Assembly (NCBI GenBank): GCA_003021085.1 | Contig: PXRE01000008.1 | Location: 1 to 64,000, forward strand | Origin: Halobacteriales archaeon QS_1_68_20 | GTDB taxonomy: Archaea > Halobacteriota > Halobacteria > Halobacteriales > PXRE01 | DNA length: 64,000 bases | Reading direction: 5' to 3' | In this document: positions 17,864-26,270 of the stretch, one piece after another | Layout of the letters: every line of letters starts with the position of its first letter | Position numbering within the stretch: position 1 is the stretch's first letter | The notes under the pieces: generated by a model | The model's input: the letters and a program-made list of their open reading frames with translations, nothing else | Database searches by the model: none | Told to the model about the DNA's origin: nothing | Made by a program: the position numbers and the translations under genes

Positions 17864-18169
17864 ATGCCGACGGTGTACGTCACGGCGCCACGGGACGCTG
17901 CCGAGGACCTGGCGCGGACGCTCGTGGAGGAACGACTCGCGGCCTGCGTCAACCGCGTGGACTGCCGCTCGACCTACCGCTGGGACGGCGAGATCCACGA
18001 GGACGACGAGGAGATCCTGTTCGTCAAGACCACCGACGACGCTTATGACAGCCTCGTCGAGCGCGTCGTCGACTTCCACCCCTACGACGTGCCCTGCGTC
18101 GAACGCCTCGACGAGTCGGACGTTTTGGCGGAGTACGCACAGTGGGTCGACGACGAAGTCGAAGCCTGA
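17864..18169 (+). CDS. cutA: Divalent-cation tolerance protein CutA
   Basis: 101 residues, standard for the trimeric CutA1 fold, which resembles PII. Typical pieces are VYVTAPRDAAEDLARTLVEERLAACVNRV, STYRWDGEI, EEILFVKTTDDAYDSLVERV and HPYDVPCVERL. CutA is linked to copper and other divalent metal tolerance in bacteria, but its molecular role in archaea is unclear. The ATG at 17864 fits the family N-terminus. Immediately upstream is the small zinc protein, so the two may share a transcript. Confidence 0.93.
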   Translation: MPTVYVTAPRDAAEDLARTLVEERLAACVNRVDCRSTYRWDGEIHEDDEEILFVKTTDDAYDSLVERVVDFHPYDVPCVERLDESDVLAEYAQWVDDEVEA

Positions 18170-18200
18170 CGAGGGACCCGTCCGGCCGGACTGGTCGTCC

Positions 18201-18232
18201 TATATTAATATATGTGCATATATTCATATATC
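18201..18232. repeat. AT-rich palindromic repeat, copy A
   Basis: A 32-base, almost pure A/T tract in a GC-rich genome. Read on the minus strand it is nearly identical to copy B at 35735-35767, differing at about three positions. Both are imperfect palindromes around ATATGCACATAT. Copy A lies between the convergent cutA and phosphatase genes and overlaps the phosphatase stop codon (18224-18226). A perfect palindrome gtccggccggac (18179-18190) lies just before it. Confidence 0.75.
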
Positions 18233-18919
18233 TTCCTGCCGGACCAGTTCGAGCGCCTCCAGTAGGCCGTCGGCGTGGACCCCCTCGGTGACTTCGTCGG
18301 CGGCATTCCTGGCGGTCTCGTCGGCGTTCGCGACGGCGAACGACCGGCCGGCGACCCCGAACGTCGGGGCGTCGTTCTCGGAGTCTCCGACCGCGACGAA
18401 CGACCGGGGGTCCAGGCCGAGCAGGTCCGCCACCTCGCGTAGCCCGGCGGCCTTGTCGACGTCCGGCGAGACGACGTGGTAGGCGTAGCCCGTGTCGACC
18501 ACCGTCATGCCGTGCTCTGCGGCGATCTCGCGGAGCGGTTCCTCGGGTGCGTCGTGGCTGACGGCTACCTCCGTCTCGCGCCACCGGTTGACCGTGTCCG
18601 CCGGCCCCCACCCGAGGTCGTAGCCAGCGTCCTCGTAGTCGGCCGCGACGGCCCTGGCGGCCTCGGGGTCGCCCGCGTACCGGACCGTCTCCTCGGCCAG
18701 GACGACGCCGCCGTTCTCGGCCACGACCGTCTCGGGGATGCCGACGAACCCGCAGAGTCCGACAGGGTAGGGGAAGGCCTTCCCCGTGGCGACGACGACG
18801 GTGCCCGGCCACTCGTAGAGCGCGTCCATCGCCCGGGGGTCGACGCTTCGCGCCCTGGCCCCCGCGTCGGGGCGGGTCAGCGTCCCGTCGACGTCGACGA
18901 CCAGCGGTGGCGCGTCCAT
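18224..18919 (-). CDS. Phosphoglycolate phosphatase (archaeal HAD type)
   Basis: 231 residues, a Cof-type HAD hydrolase. HAD motif I is VVDVDGTLT (residues about 6-14), with the nucleophile and acid/base Asp pair. The motif III/IV region is KAAGLREVADLLGLDPRSFVAVGDSENDAPTF, with GDSENDAP holding Mg2+. Archaeal members dephosphorylate 2-phosphoglycolate. The ATG at 18919 puts motif I at the expected distance from the N-terminus; an in-frame start at 19027 would add a low-complexity leader. Confidence 0.87.
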   Translation of the reverse strand: MDAPPLVVDVDGTLTRPDAGARARSVDPRAMDALYEWPGTVVVATGKAFPYPVGLCGFVGIPETVVAENGGVVLAEETVRYAGDPEAARAVAADYEDAGYDLGWGPADTVNRWRETEVAVSHDAPEEPLREIAAEHGMTVVDTGYAYHVVSPDVDKAAGLREVADLLGLDPRSFVAVGDSENDAPTFGVAGRSFAVANADETARNAADEVTEGVHADGLLEALELVRQEDI

Positions 18920-19081
18920 CCTGCCACCGTCCGTCTGCGCGTCGGCGTGGTCACCGTCGGACCATCCCTCGCCGCGGTTCCCCTCCGACGCCGGGCGCTG
19001 GCCGGGACCGCCGTTGGCCTTCGGCATGGCAACCGTTCCGGTCGCCGCCCACTTATGCTACCTGAACCCGGCTACCGCCGC

Positions 19082-19423
19082 TCACGCGAGCGCGGTCACC
19101 GACCAGAGCACGACCATTCCCACCGCCAGCGTCAGCGGGACGCTCTCGGTGCGCCAGGCGACGACGGCGGCGACCGACGCGGCCAGCAGTTCCGCCGGGT
19201 CGAACGCCAGGTGGAGCGACGGCGACGCCGACAGCGTCACCACCGAGTCGACGACCAGCGCCGCCAGCACCGCCGCGGGGACGAACCGCAACACCCCCGC
19301 GACCACCGGCGACACCTCGTCCAGCCACCCGAACAACTGGACGAACGACAGTTTGATGGCGAAGGTGCCGACGCCCGCCACCAGGATTAGCAACCACAGC
19401 GTCACGGCGTCGTACTCGGTCAC
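19082..19423 (-). CDS. azlD: AzlD family branched-chain amino acid exporter subunit
   Basis: 113 residues with four predicted helices, typical for AzlD, the small partner of AzlC in branched-chain amino acid export. The family-like segment is GVGTFAIKLSFVQLFGWLDEVSPVVAGVLRFVPAAVLAALV. Its start overlaps the end of azlC by four bases (ATGA type), so the two are translationally coupled. Confidence 0.9.
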   Translation of the reverse strand: MTEYDAVTLWLLILVAGVGTFAIKLSFVQLFGWLDEVSPVVAGVLRFVPAAVLAALVVDSVVTLSASPSLHLAFDPAELLAASVAAVVAWRTESVPLTLAVGMVVLWSVTALA

Positions 19424-20235
19424 TGGTCGCCACCTCCCGCCGAGTCGCCCGTCCCCGACTCGCGTGGGCCGGCCCTGGATTCGGTTGCCTCGCCGCCGGT
19501 GGCGTCGTCGCTGGTGCGCCCTTCGCGGTCGTCTTTGGGGAAGCTACCGGCCCGGACTTCGGTGGCGACGCCAGCCGCGATGCCAAGCGTCGCGGCGGTC
19601 ACCAGCCCCAGGTTGAACGGCAAGACGGCCGCGACCACGGCAGTCCCGCCGGCCACCACCGCCGCGGTCGCCGTGGGCCGGTCCTCGACGGCCGGGAACA
19701 AAAGCGCCATGAACATCAGCGGGACGGCGAACTCCAGGGACAGTTCCGACGGGACCGTCTTCCCCAGCAACGCGCCGGCGACCGTGGTCGACATCCAGAC
19801 GACCCACACCGGCGTCGCGGCCCCGAAGTAGTACCAGGCCCGACTGCGCTCGTCGGGCGCCGTCTCCCGGAACTCGACGACCGACAGCGCGTAGGCGTGG
19901 TCGGTCATGCCGTAGGCGCCCAGCCACTTCGTCGGCAACGAGAACCGCCGGAAGTACGGCGCCAACGACGCGCTGTACATCAGGTACCGCAGGTTGACGA
20001 CCAGCGCGGTCGCCGCCGCGACGGCGAACGGCGCGCCCCGGCCGACGAGTTCGATCAGCGCGAGTTGTGCCGCACCGGTGAACAGCAACAGCGACATCCC
20101 GACCGCCTGTAGCGGCGTGACCCCGACGTTCACCGCGGTCACGCCGACGACGAGGCCGAACGGCGCGACGCCGAGCAGGAACGGCGCCACCGCTCGCGCG
20201 CCGTCCCGGAAGTCAGACCGTCCGTCCGCGGGCAT
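19420..20235 (-). CDS. azlC: AzlC family branched-chain amino acid exporter
   Basis: 271 residues. The N-terminal half has the AzlC pattern: FRDGARAVAPFLLGVAPFGLVVG, LLFTGAAQLALIELVGRGAPFAVAAATALVVNLRYLMYSASLAP, then YGMTDHAYALSV. About seven to eight helices are followed by a hydrophilic, acidic C-terminal tail of some 45 residues, longer than in bacterial homologues. It forms the exporter with the AzlD encoded immediately downstream. Confidence 0.92.
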   Translation of the reverse strand: MPADGRSDFRDGARAVAPFLLGVAPFGLVVGVTAVNVGVTPLQAVGMSLLLFTGAAQLALIELVGRGAPFAVAAATALVVNLRYLMYSASLAPYFRRFSLPTKWLGAYGMTDHAYALSVVEFRETAPDERSRAWYYFGAATPVWVVWMSTTVAGALLGKTVPSELSLEFAVPLMFMALLFPAVEDRPTATAAVVAGGTAVVAAVLPFNLGLVTAATLGIAAGVATEVRAGSFPKDDREGRTSDDATGGEATESRAGPRESGTGDSAGGGDQ

Positions 20236-20334
20236 TCGACGCTACGGAGGCACGTCGCGGGGAAAAAGGAACCGACCCGCCGGGGGTTTGCCGGAATCCG
20301 GTCGGCCGACGCGTCCGGCGTTCGCCGGAACCGC

Positions 20335-21375
20335 TCACTCGTAGCCGATGCCGGCGGTGTAGTGATCCAGAAGCAGGATCAACCCGCCGCCGACGGCGGC
20401 GACCACGACCGCGCCGCCGACGGTCGCCGGGTCGGCCAGGGCGAGGGCGTCGACCACCGCGCCGGGGTCGACGTCTGCGATCCCGGCACGGAACGCCCCG
20501 AGGTCCGCCCCGGCCCCGCTGGCAACCTTTCGAAGCGGCAACCTGAGGGCGCCGACCATGAGGCCGACGAGGAACGTCAGCGTCGCCGGCCGGTTGCGCT
20601 CCAGGGCCCACTCGACGATGCGGGCGACGGTGAGGATGCCGATGGCCGCGCCCACGGCGAAGGTCCCGACCACGAGGCCGGGTTCGACCACGCGGTCGAG
20701 GCTTCCCCCCGTCACGACGGACCCCAGAGCGTCGAGGAACTCGTTGAGCGTCTCCGCGAGGTACTCCAGCTGGCCGAACACCAGCAGGATGAACGACCCG
20801 GAGACCCCCGGCAGGATCATCGCGCTGATGGCCACCATCCCCGCCACGAAGACGATGGGCAGGGCGTGGCCGACGCCGGCGCTGAACTCCCCGACCAGCA
20901 CGAACGCGAGGACGACGCCTGCGATGCCCGTGACGATCCGACCGGGCGTGTCCAGGGCGACGTGGTCAGACAGTGCGACCGCCGACGCGGCGATCAACCC
21001 GAAGAAGAACGCGAACGTCAGCACCGTCAGTTCGTCCAGGGCGAACTCCAGCACGCGTGAGATGGTGGCGACGCCGGTGAGGACGCCCGTCCCCAGCACC
21101 AGCAGGAAGGGGACGTCCATCTCCACGAGGCCGTCTCGGAGCGTCCCGACACGGTCGTCGGCAGTGTGAACCTCCCGGAGGAGTCGCGGGTCCAGCGAGG
21201 CGATGGCGCGGACCAGCCGGTCGTAGATGCCCGTCACGAGGGCGATGGTCCCCCCGGAGACGCCGGGGACGGCGTCGGCCGTCCCCATGGCGACCCCCTT
21301 CAGGTAGACCACCGCCCAGGCGGGCACCGCGGTCGCGCCGCCGGTCGTCGCGGCGGCCTCGCCGTCGTCAGTCAT
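20335..21375 (-). CDS. DUF368 membrane protein, candidate polyprenyl-phosphate translocase
   Basis: 346 residues and about eight to ten helices. The DUF368 hallmark YLKGVAMGTADAVPGVSGGTIALVTGIYDRLV is at residues 24-56, and the second half-repeat GMVAISAMILPGVSGSFILLVFGQLEYL follows near residues 180-207. Both halves carry the PGVSGG/S loop. In bacteria, DUF368 proteins have been reported to return undecaprenyl phosphate across the membrane. Here the start overlaps the 3' end of aglB by eight bases, so a role in recycling dolichol phosphate released by AglB is a reasonable inference. Confidence 0.9.
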   Translation of the reverse strand: MTDDGEAAATTGGATAVPAWAVVYLKGVAMGTADAVPGVSGGTIALVTGIYDRLVRAIASLDPRLLREVHTADDRVGTLRDGLVEMDVPFLLVLGTGVLTGVATISRVLEFALDELTVLTFAFFFGLIAASAVALSDHVALDTPGRIVTGIAGVVLAFVLVGEFSAGVGHALPIVFVAGMVAISAMILPGVSGSFILLVFGQLEYLAETLNEFLDALGSVVTGGSLDRVVEPGLVVGTFAVGAAIGILTVARIVEWALERNRPATLTFLVGLMVGALRLPLRKVASGAGADLGAFRAGIADVDPGAVVDALALADPATVGGAVVVAAVGGGLILLLDHYTAGIGYE

Positions 21376-24300
21376 TCCGGACGTCGAGCAGGACGCCCGC
21401 CATCACGAACGCGACGAGTCCGGCCCGGGTCACGGGGTCGGCCGGCGGCCCGGTCGGGGCGTCGTCACTCCCACCGGCCCCGCCGCCGGACGCGGGACCG
21501 ACGGGGCCGAGACTGCTGTCGTCGTCGGTCTCGTTGCCCGTGTCGGTCTCGTTACCGGTGTCGGTCCCGTTGCCGGTCTCGGTCCCGTTGCCGGTCTCGG
21601 TCTCGTTGCCCGTGTCGGTCTCGTTACCGTCCGGGAACTCGAGCAGCTGCTGTTCCTCCAGTTCGACCTGGACGACCTCCTGGCTCTCGCCGATGACCTG
21701 GGCCTCGGTCACGTTGGCCTGGTCGCGGTGGGCGTAGACGCCGGACTCGTTGGTGGTCGTCGGCGTCGAGAACGTGTACGGCCCGGTGGCCCGGACGCTG
21801 ACGTTCGTGTAGCCGTCCTCGGGGCCCCACTGCTCGTACCCGGTCGTCGAGTACGGCAAGGTCATGTTGAACTTGCCGTCCGGACCCGTCTCGACCTGCT
21901 GGTGGTAGATGAACGTCTCGTTGGCCGTCAGCATCCGCATCTCGACGCTAGCGGTGATGGTCGTGTTCGGCGGCCCCTGGCCCTGGACCGCTGCACCGTC
22001 GACCCGCTCGAACACCTTCACCCACTGGGGGTTCTGCAGGAACTGCCCCTGGGAGACGTTCAGCCCCCGGGTCTTCTGGATGACGCTGTTGACGAACGCC
22101 CGCGACTCGACGGCACTGGACTCGCTGACCTTGACGAGTCGGTACTGCTCCAGCGCGGGAACCCGCTCCTGCGGGTTGTTCCCGAACCCGCCGAGCTGGG
22201 CGGTACTGTCGTTCTGGAGGTACGCCTCGGCCTCCGCCATCGTCTGGAACTGCTTGACGACCGGCCCGTCCTGGGGCGTCGTCCGGATCTGGATCGACTC
22301 GCCGTCCGCGTTCTGGGCCTGGCTGCTCTCCCAGTCGAGGACGACCGGCTTGGCCTCAACGGCGCTCCCGTGGAACTTGTACAGCCGCACCATCAAGCTC
22401 TCGTAGTAGCGCTGTTTCTTCGGCTGGGTCACCGGGAACAGGCCGCCGCGGGGCGACTGCTGGTAGATCGGGTCGCCCAGGACGTCCGACTGGTTGACGT
22501 CGTCGTGGAAGACGATGGGTGCCGTGAACTTGGCGTCCTGGCTGGCGTCGGCGTTGACCATCTTCCAGTCGACGACGACGTACTTGGTGTTGGCGCCCTC
22601 CTCGCTCTGGCTGGCGAGGACGTCCTCGGCGGCGTCCTCGCTCGGCGCCAGGAGGTAGTTGGCGGCCCCGGCGGCGTTCTCCTGGAACGGGTTGGCGTTC
22701 GGGATGCGCTCGCCGCGGACCGTGATCCAGTGGCCGTAGTCCCACCACGACATCACGCCGTAGGTGCCCTCGCCGTAGTTGTAGTCACCGTCCGGCGGGT
22801 AGTCGTGGGTACCGTACATCTCCATGGGGTCGCCGGCACCCCCGTAGGTCCCCTCTTTGGGCGTGTTGTCCTGCAGCCAGGTGAGGGTGCCGTTCCACTT
22901 GGTCACGTCGCCCGGCGCGGTGCTGTTGCCGACGTCCATGGCCGTGTCCGTCGTGATCTGTTGCTGGCCGGACTGTCCGATCTGGACGGGGACGACCAGT
23001 CCCCAGAGGACGACCAGCAACGTCAGCATCAGCACCATGACCTGGTAGGGTTCGATCTCCGTCCGCAGGTCGCCGCTCCGGTCGACGATCCGGAGCAGGA
23101 GCATCACCCTGCCGACCAGGTAGGCGTTCAGCGCCACGACGACCAGCGCCAGGTAGTAGTTGAACCGGACCTGGGTGAACGCCGCCGCGACGATGAACAG
23201 CGCCCAGACGGTGACGAACATCTTGTCGGCGTCGTGGTCACCACGGAGCAACAGCCCCGCGACGACGCCGCCGACGACGAACGTCTCGTAGATCACCGCT
23301 TCGACGGCGAACGGGAGCAGGTCGGCCAGGACGTCGCCGACGCCGAACAGCCAGACCGCGCCGACGACGATCACGCCGCCGACGAACGCGAAGACGTCCC
23401 TGCGGTCCGCGCCGCGCAGGATCGGCGTCCCGACCAGCGCGATCAGCCCCAGCAGGGCAGTGTAGAACATCGCGCCGTACTCCCGCTCGATGACCCCCCG
23501 CATCTCGATGCCGAACCGGGGGTCGATCTGGCTCAGGAACGGCCGCGCCTCGCCGATGGTTCGGGTCTCTGCGCCCGCGCTGAAGCCGACGAACCGCTGG
23601 AAGTTGTTCTGGATCGTGCCGAACAGGTCCGGCAGGAGCACCGCCACGAGGCCGAGGCCGACCACGACGACCCCGAACACGGAGGCGGGGTAGGCCCGCC
23701 GGGGGAGGTCCCGGTCGTCCCACTCGCGGGCGAGCCACGCGAGGGCGACGCAGGCCCCGGCCACGCCGAACGCGACCAGCGGCTGCAGGAGGCCGAACGA
23801 GGTGGGTGAGAAGTCGATGGCGTTCAGCGATCCCAGCGTGAGGACGCCCGTGACGCCCATGCTGACCGCGCCCGCGAACGCCACCGGTTCGGGGCTGTCG
23901 CCGGCGAGGTAGTTCGCCGCGATCTTGAGGACGAAGAAGACCCCGAGGATGGCGATCAGCAGGATCGCCGGCGGCCACGTCCAGACGTACAGTGCGACCG
24001 CGACCCCCGCGATGGCGCTCCACCCGACCGGGCGGCGAAGCGCCGCCAGGTCACGGTCGACGACGAGTTCGTAGACCGGCTTCTCCCGCTCGACGACGGC
24101 CAGCGCGACCATCACGGCGAGGACGGCCACGGTCTGGAAGAACACCTCCGCAGCGTGGTGGTCGGCGAACCCGACCAGCGAGTACTGCAGGATGGTCCCG
24201 GGTAACAGCGCCAGCACGAGCGCGCCGAACAGGCCGCCGACGCGCCCGCCCAGGCGCTTGCCGATGAAGTACGCCGGGATGGCGACCAGCGCGCCGAACA

Positions 24301-24682
24301 CCGCCGGCGCGAACGCCAGCGTCTTGGCGATCAGTTCGGGGCTCGGGTCGCCGAGGCCGATGATCAGTGCCGCCGTCGCGACGATCTGGTCGAACAGCGT
24401 CCCGAACTGGTCGACCGAGGTCCCGTAGGGGAAGTGCGTCCACGGGTCGAACGGCATCGTCGCCGGCCAGTTCTCGACGACGTAGGTGGTCTCTCGCAGG
24501 TGGTACCAGGGGTCGTTGCCACGGAACGTCACTCCGCCGTCGCTGACGAACCGGTCCCACGACCGGGCACGGACCCAGAACATGAATCCGATCAGGACGG
24601 CCAGAACCGGTATCTCGTACCGGCTCACCAGCAGCCACAGCGGGTTGTCCGTGGGCTGCTTCTCGTCGGAGGACTCGCTCAT
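21368..24682 (-). CDS. aglB: Oligosaccharyltransferase AglB (STT3 family)
   Basis: 1104 residues. The membrane part (residues about 15-540) has some 13 helices, with FRGNDPWYHLRE (first acidic motif) and FADHHAAEVFFQ (second). The extracellular domain carries the invariant WWDYG at 646-650, which recognises the sequon +2 Thr/Ser. The enzyme moves the glycan from dolichol (pyro)phosphate to Asn of secreted proteins such as the S-layer glycoprotein. The C-terminal end is unusual: an Asn-x-Thr-rich repeat (1019-1055), a Gly/Pro-rich linker and a short final hydrophobic segment (GLVAFVMAGVLL). Its 3' end overlaps the DUF368 gene. Confidence 0.96.
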   Translation of the reverse strand: MSESSDEKQPTDNPLWLLVSRYEIPVLAVLIGFMFWVRARSWDRFVSDGGVTFRGNDPWYHLRETTYVVENWPATMPFDPWTHFPYGTSVDQFGTLFDQIVATAALIIGLGDPSPELIAKTLAFAPAVFGALVAIPAYFIGKRLGGRVGGLFGALVLALLPGTILQYSLVGFADHHAAEVFFQTVAVLAVMVALAVVEREKPVYELVVDRDLAALRRPVGWSAIAGVAVALYVWTWPPAILLIAILGVFFVLKIAANYLAGDSPEPVAFAGAVSMGVTGVLTLGSLNAIDFSPTSFGLLQPLVAFGVAGACVALAWLAREWDDRDLPRRAYPASVFGVVVVGLGLVAVLLPDLFGTIQNNFQRFVGFSAGAETRTIGEARPFLSQIDPRFGIEMRGVIEREYGAMFYTALLGLIALVGTPILRGADRRDVFAFVGGVIVVGAVWLFGVGDVLADLLPFAVEAVIYETFVVGGVVAGLLLRGDHDADKMFVTVWALFIVAAAFTQVRFNYYLALVVVALNAYLVGRVMLLLRIVDRSGDLRTEIEPYQVMVLMLTLLVVLWGLVVPVQIGQSGQQQITTDTAMDVGNSTAPGDVTKWNGTLTWLQDNTPKEGTYGGAGDPMEMYGTHDYPPDGDYNYGEGTYGVMSWWDYGHWITVRGERIPNANPFQENAAGAANYLLAPSEDAAEDVLASQSEEGANTKYVVVDWKMVNADASQDAKFTAPIVFHDDVNQSDVLGDPIYQQSPRGGLFPVTQPKKQRYYESLMVRLYKFHGSAVEAKPVVLDWESSQAQNADGESIQIRTTPQDGPVVKQFQTMAEAEAYLQNDSTAQLGGFGNNPQERVPALEQYRLVKVSESSAVESRAFVNSVIQKTRGLNVSQGQFLQNPQWVKVFERVDGAAVQGQGPPNTTITASVEMRMLTANETFIYHQQVETGPDGKFNMTLPYSTTGYEQWGPEDGYTNVSVRATGPYTFSTPTTTNESGVYAHRDQANVTEAQVIGESQEVVQVELEEQQLLEFPDGNETDTGNETETGNGTETGNGTDTGNETDTGNETDDDSSLGPVGPASGGGAGGSDDAPTGPPADPVTRAGLVAFVMAGVLLDVRND
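21518..21628 (-). repeat. 18-bp tandem repeat inside aglB encoding sequons
   Basis: Six tandem units of 18 bases encode GN(E/G)T(D/E)T-like hexapeptides in AglB residues 1019-1055. Each unit holds one N-x-T sequon, so the glycosyltransferase carries six potential glycosylation sites on its own external stalk. Differences between units are mainly GAG/GGG and GAC/GAG changes, consistent with slippage and drift; copy number may vary between strains. Confidence 0.85.
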
Positions 24683-24749
24683 TGGCGTGGAAAAGCACCA
24701 TTCCAGAGATAAGCCTTGTCATCTGCGTCAATCCGGAGCCGTCGACCGG

Positions 24750-26270
24750 TCAGATCGGCAACGTGATGCCCAGATCTTCGAGGACGCTCCGGACCGTCAC
24801 CCGGAATCGACCGCTGGCCGCGAGCAACACGGCGAAGTACACGACGCCGCCGACGCCCAGTAACACGCCGAGGTCGAACCACGACCGGACCGCGACGACC
24901 GTGTGCACGAGCGAGACGGCGACGAACATCACCGCACCCGCGGCCACCTGTTCGAGCAGTGCCCGGGGGAGCAACGACACCTCCGGGACCGCGCGCTTGA
25001 CGAGCGCGGCGGTCGCGAGGTACTGCAGGCTCTCGGCGAGGACGGTGGCGACGACGACGCCGACGACGCCCACCCGGAGGACGAGCCACACCCCGACGAC
25101 GACGTTGAACGCGAGGGTGACCGCCGCGATCCAGAGGTTGAGGTTCGGCCGGTCGAGGCCCCCGAGCGTCCGCGAGAGCGGCGCCCGTTGGGTCCGCAGG
25201 ATCTGGTACAGCGCCAGGCCGATCAACAGCGTCGCGGCCGCCGCGTACTCGCCGCCGTAGACCGTCACGACGATGGGGCGGGCGATTGCCAGCGCGCCGA
25301 AGAAGATGGGCACGGACAGCAGACTGGCGAACGACAGCGTGTTCGTCACGTCCCCGGCGACCGCTTCACCCCGACTGTGGCTGTGGCTGACCCTGGCCAT
25401 CAGTCCCTCCGCAGCCACCGCCGCGACGAACATCGCCGGCATCGTCAACTGCGCGGCGACCACGTACAGGCCGACCGCGCCGGGCGCCAGGAGCAGTCCC
25501 AGGATCACCCGGTCGAAGTCGGCGTAGGCCTTCCCGAGGAACGTCTGGGGGATGCTGTAACGGGCGAACCGCCAGACGCTGGCCACGGTCTCCCGGTCCG
25601 GGAAGGTGGGGCGGGTGCCCAGCAGCCACCACATGACTGGGACCATCGTCAGGGTTGCGGCGCTCAACCCGTAGGCCATCCCCGCGGCTCCGAACCCGGC
25701 GAGCACGAATCCCACCTGCAACGGGAGCGTCAGGTACGAGCGGACCGCGTCGGCCCAGGTCGCGGCTCCGACCTTCCCCCGGGCCTTGACGAGTTTGTCC
25801 AGCGGTTCGAACAGGCCGACGGCGATCAGGAGCACCGCGAACAACAGCGGCGCAGACGGGAGGCCGGTGTACGAGCGCAACCAGTCGGCGGCGGCGACGG
25901 CGACTGCCGACGCGAGCAGTGCCCACGCCAGCGACGCCAGCAGTTGCGTGCCCAGGATTTCGCTCCGGTCCGCGTCGGCCTCCGAGAACCGTTTCTTGCC
26001 GGCCTTCGAGACGCCGGCCAGCGGCCGGTCAGACAGTTTGACCACCGAGAACAGGAGGTAGAACCCCCCGAACGCGACCGGCCCCAGGTACCGCGCGAAG
26101 AAGATGCTCCCCGCGAACCCGGCGGCCGCCATCAGGAACTTCGCCACCGTCGCCTTCGCCGTCTCTCCGCCGAGACTCACGTCCGCGGCGGTCGTTTCGT
26201 CGTCACCGTCTGGTCCCGACCCCTCGTCCCCGGCGGCCTGCCCGTCGCCGGTCGAGTCGTCACTCGACAT
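24750..26270 (-). CDS. Polysaccharide/lipid-linked glycan flippase (Wzx/MATE-like)
   Basis: 506 residues. After an acidic N-terminal tail (about 35 residues) come some 12-14 helices of the polysaccharide biosynthesis/flippase family: KATVAKFLMAAAGFAGSIFFARYLGPVAFGGFYLLFSV is the typical first-helix region. It is the candidate for moving dolichol-linked glycans outward before AglB acts, like AglR in Haloferax, although flippase function cannot be read from sequence alone. It is transcribed towards aglB (67 bases apart), and its start overlaps the upstream hydrolase gene by 11 bases. Confidence 0.85.
   Translation of the reverse strand: MSSDDSTGDGQAAGDEGSGPDGDDETTAADVSLGGETAKATVAKFLMAAAGFAGSIFFARYLGPVAFGGFYLLFSVVKLSDRPLAGVSKAGKKRFSEADADRSEILGTQLLASLAWALLASAVAVAAADWLRSYTGLPSAPLLFAVLLIAVGLFEPLDKLVKARGKVGAATWADAVRSYLTLPLQVGFVLAGFGAAGMAYGLSAATLTMVPVMWWLLGTRPTFPDRETVASVWRFARYSIPQTFLGKAYADFDRVILGLLLAPGAVGLYVVAAQLTMPAMFVAAVAAEGLMARVSHSHSRGEAVAGDVTNTLSFASLLSVPIFFGALAIARPIVVTVYGGEYAAAATLLIGLALYQILRTQRAPLSRTLGGLDRPNLNLWIAAVTLAFNVVVGVWLVLRVGVVGVVVATVLAESLQYLATAALVKRAVPEVSLLPRALLEQVAAGAVMFVAVSLVHTVVAVRSWFDLGVLLGVGGVVYFAVLLAASGRFRVTVRSVLEDLGITLPI

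Noticed and set aside
21728..23809. 693-codon frame antisense to aglB
   Set aside because: It mirrors the GC-rich aglB frame, is His/Arg/Asp-rich without motifs, and has no promoter; aglB itself is unambiguous.
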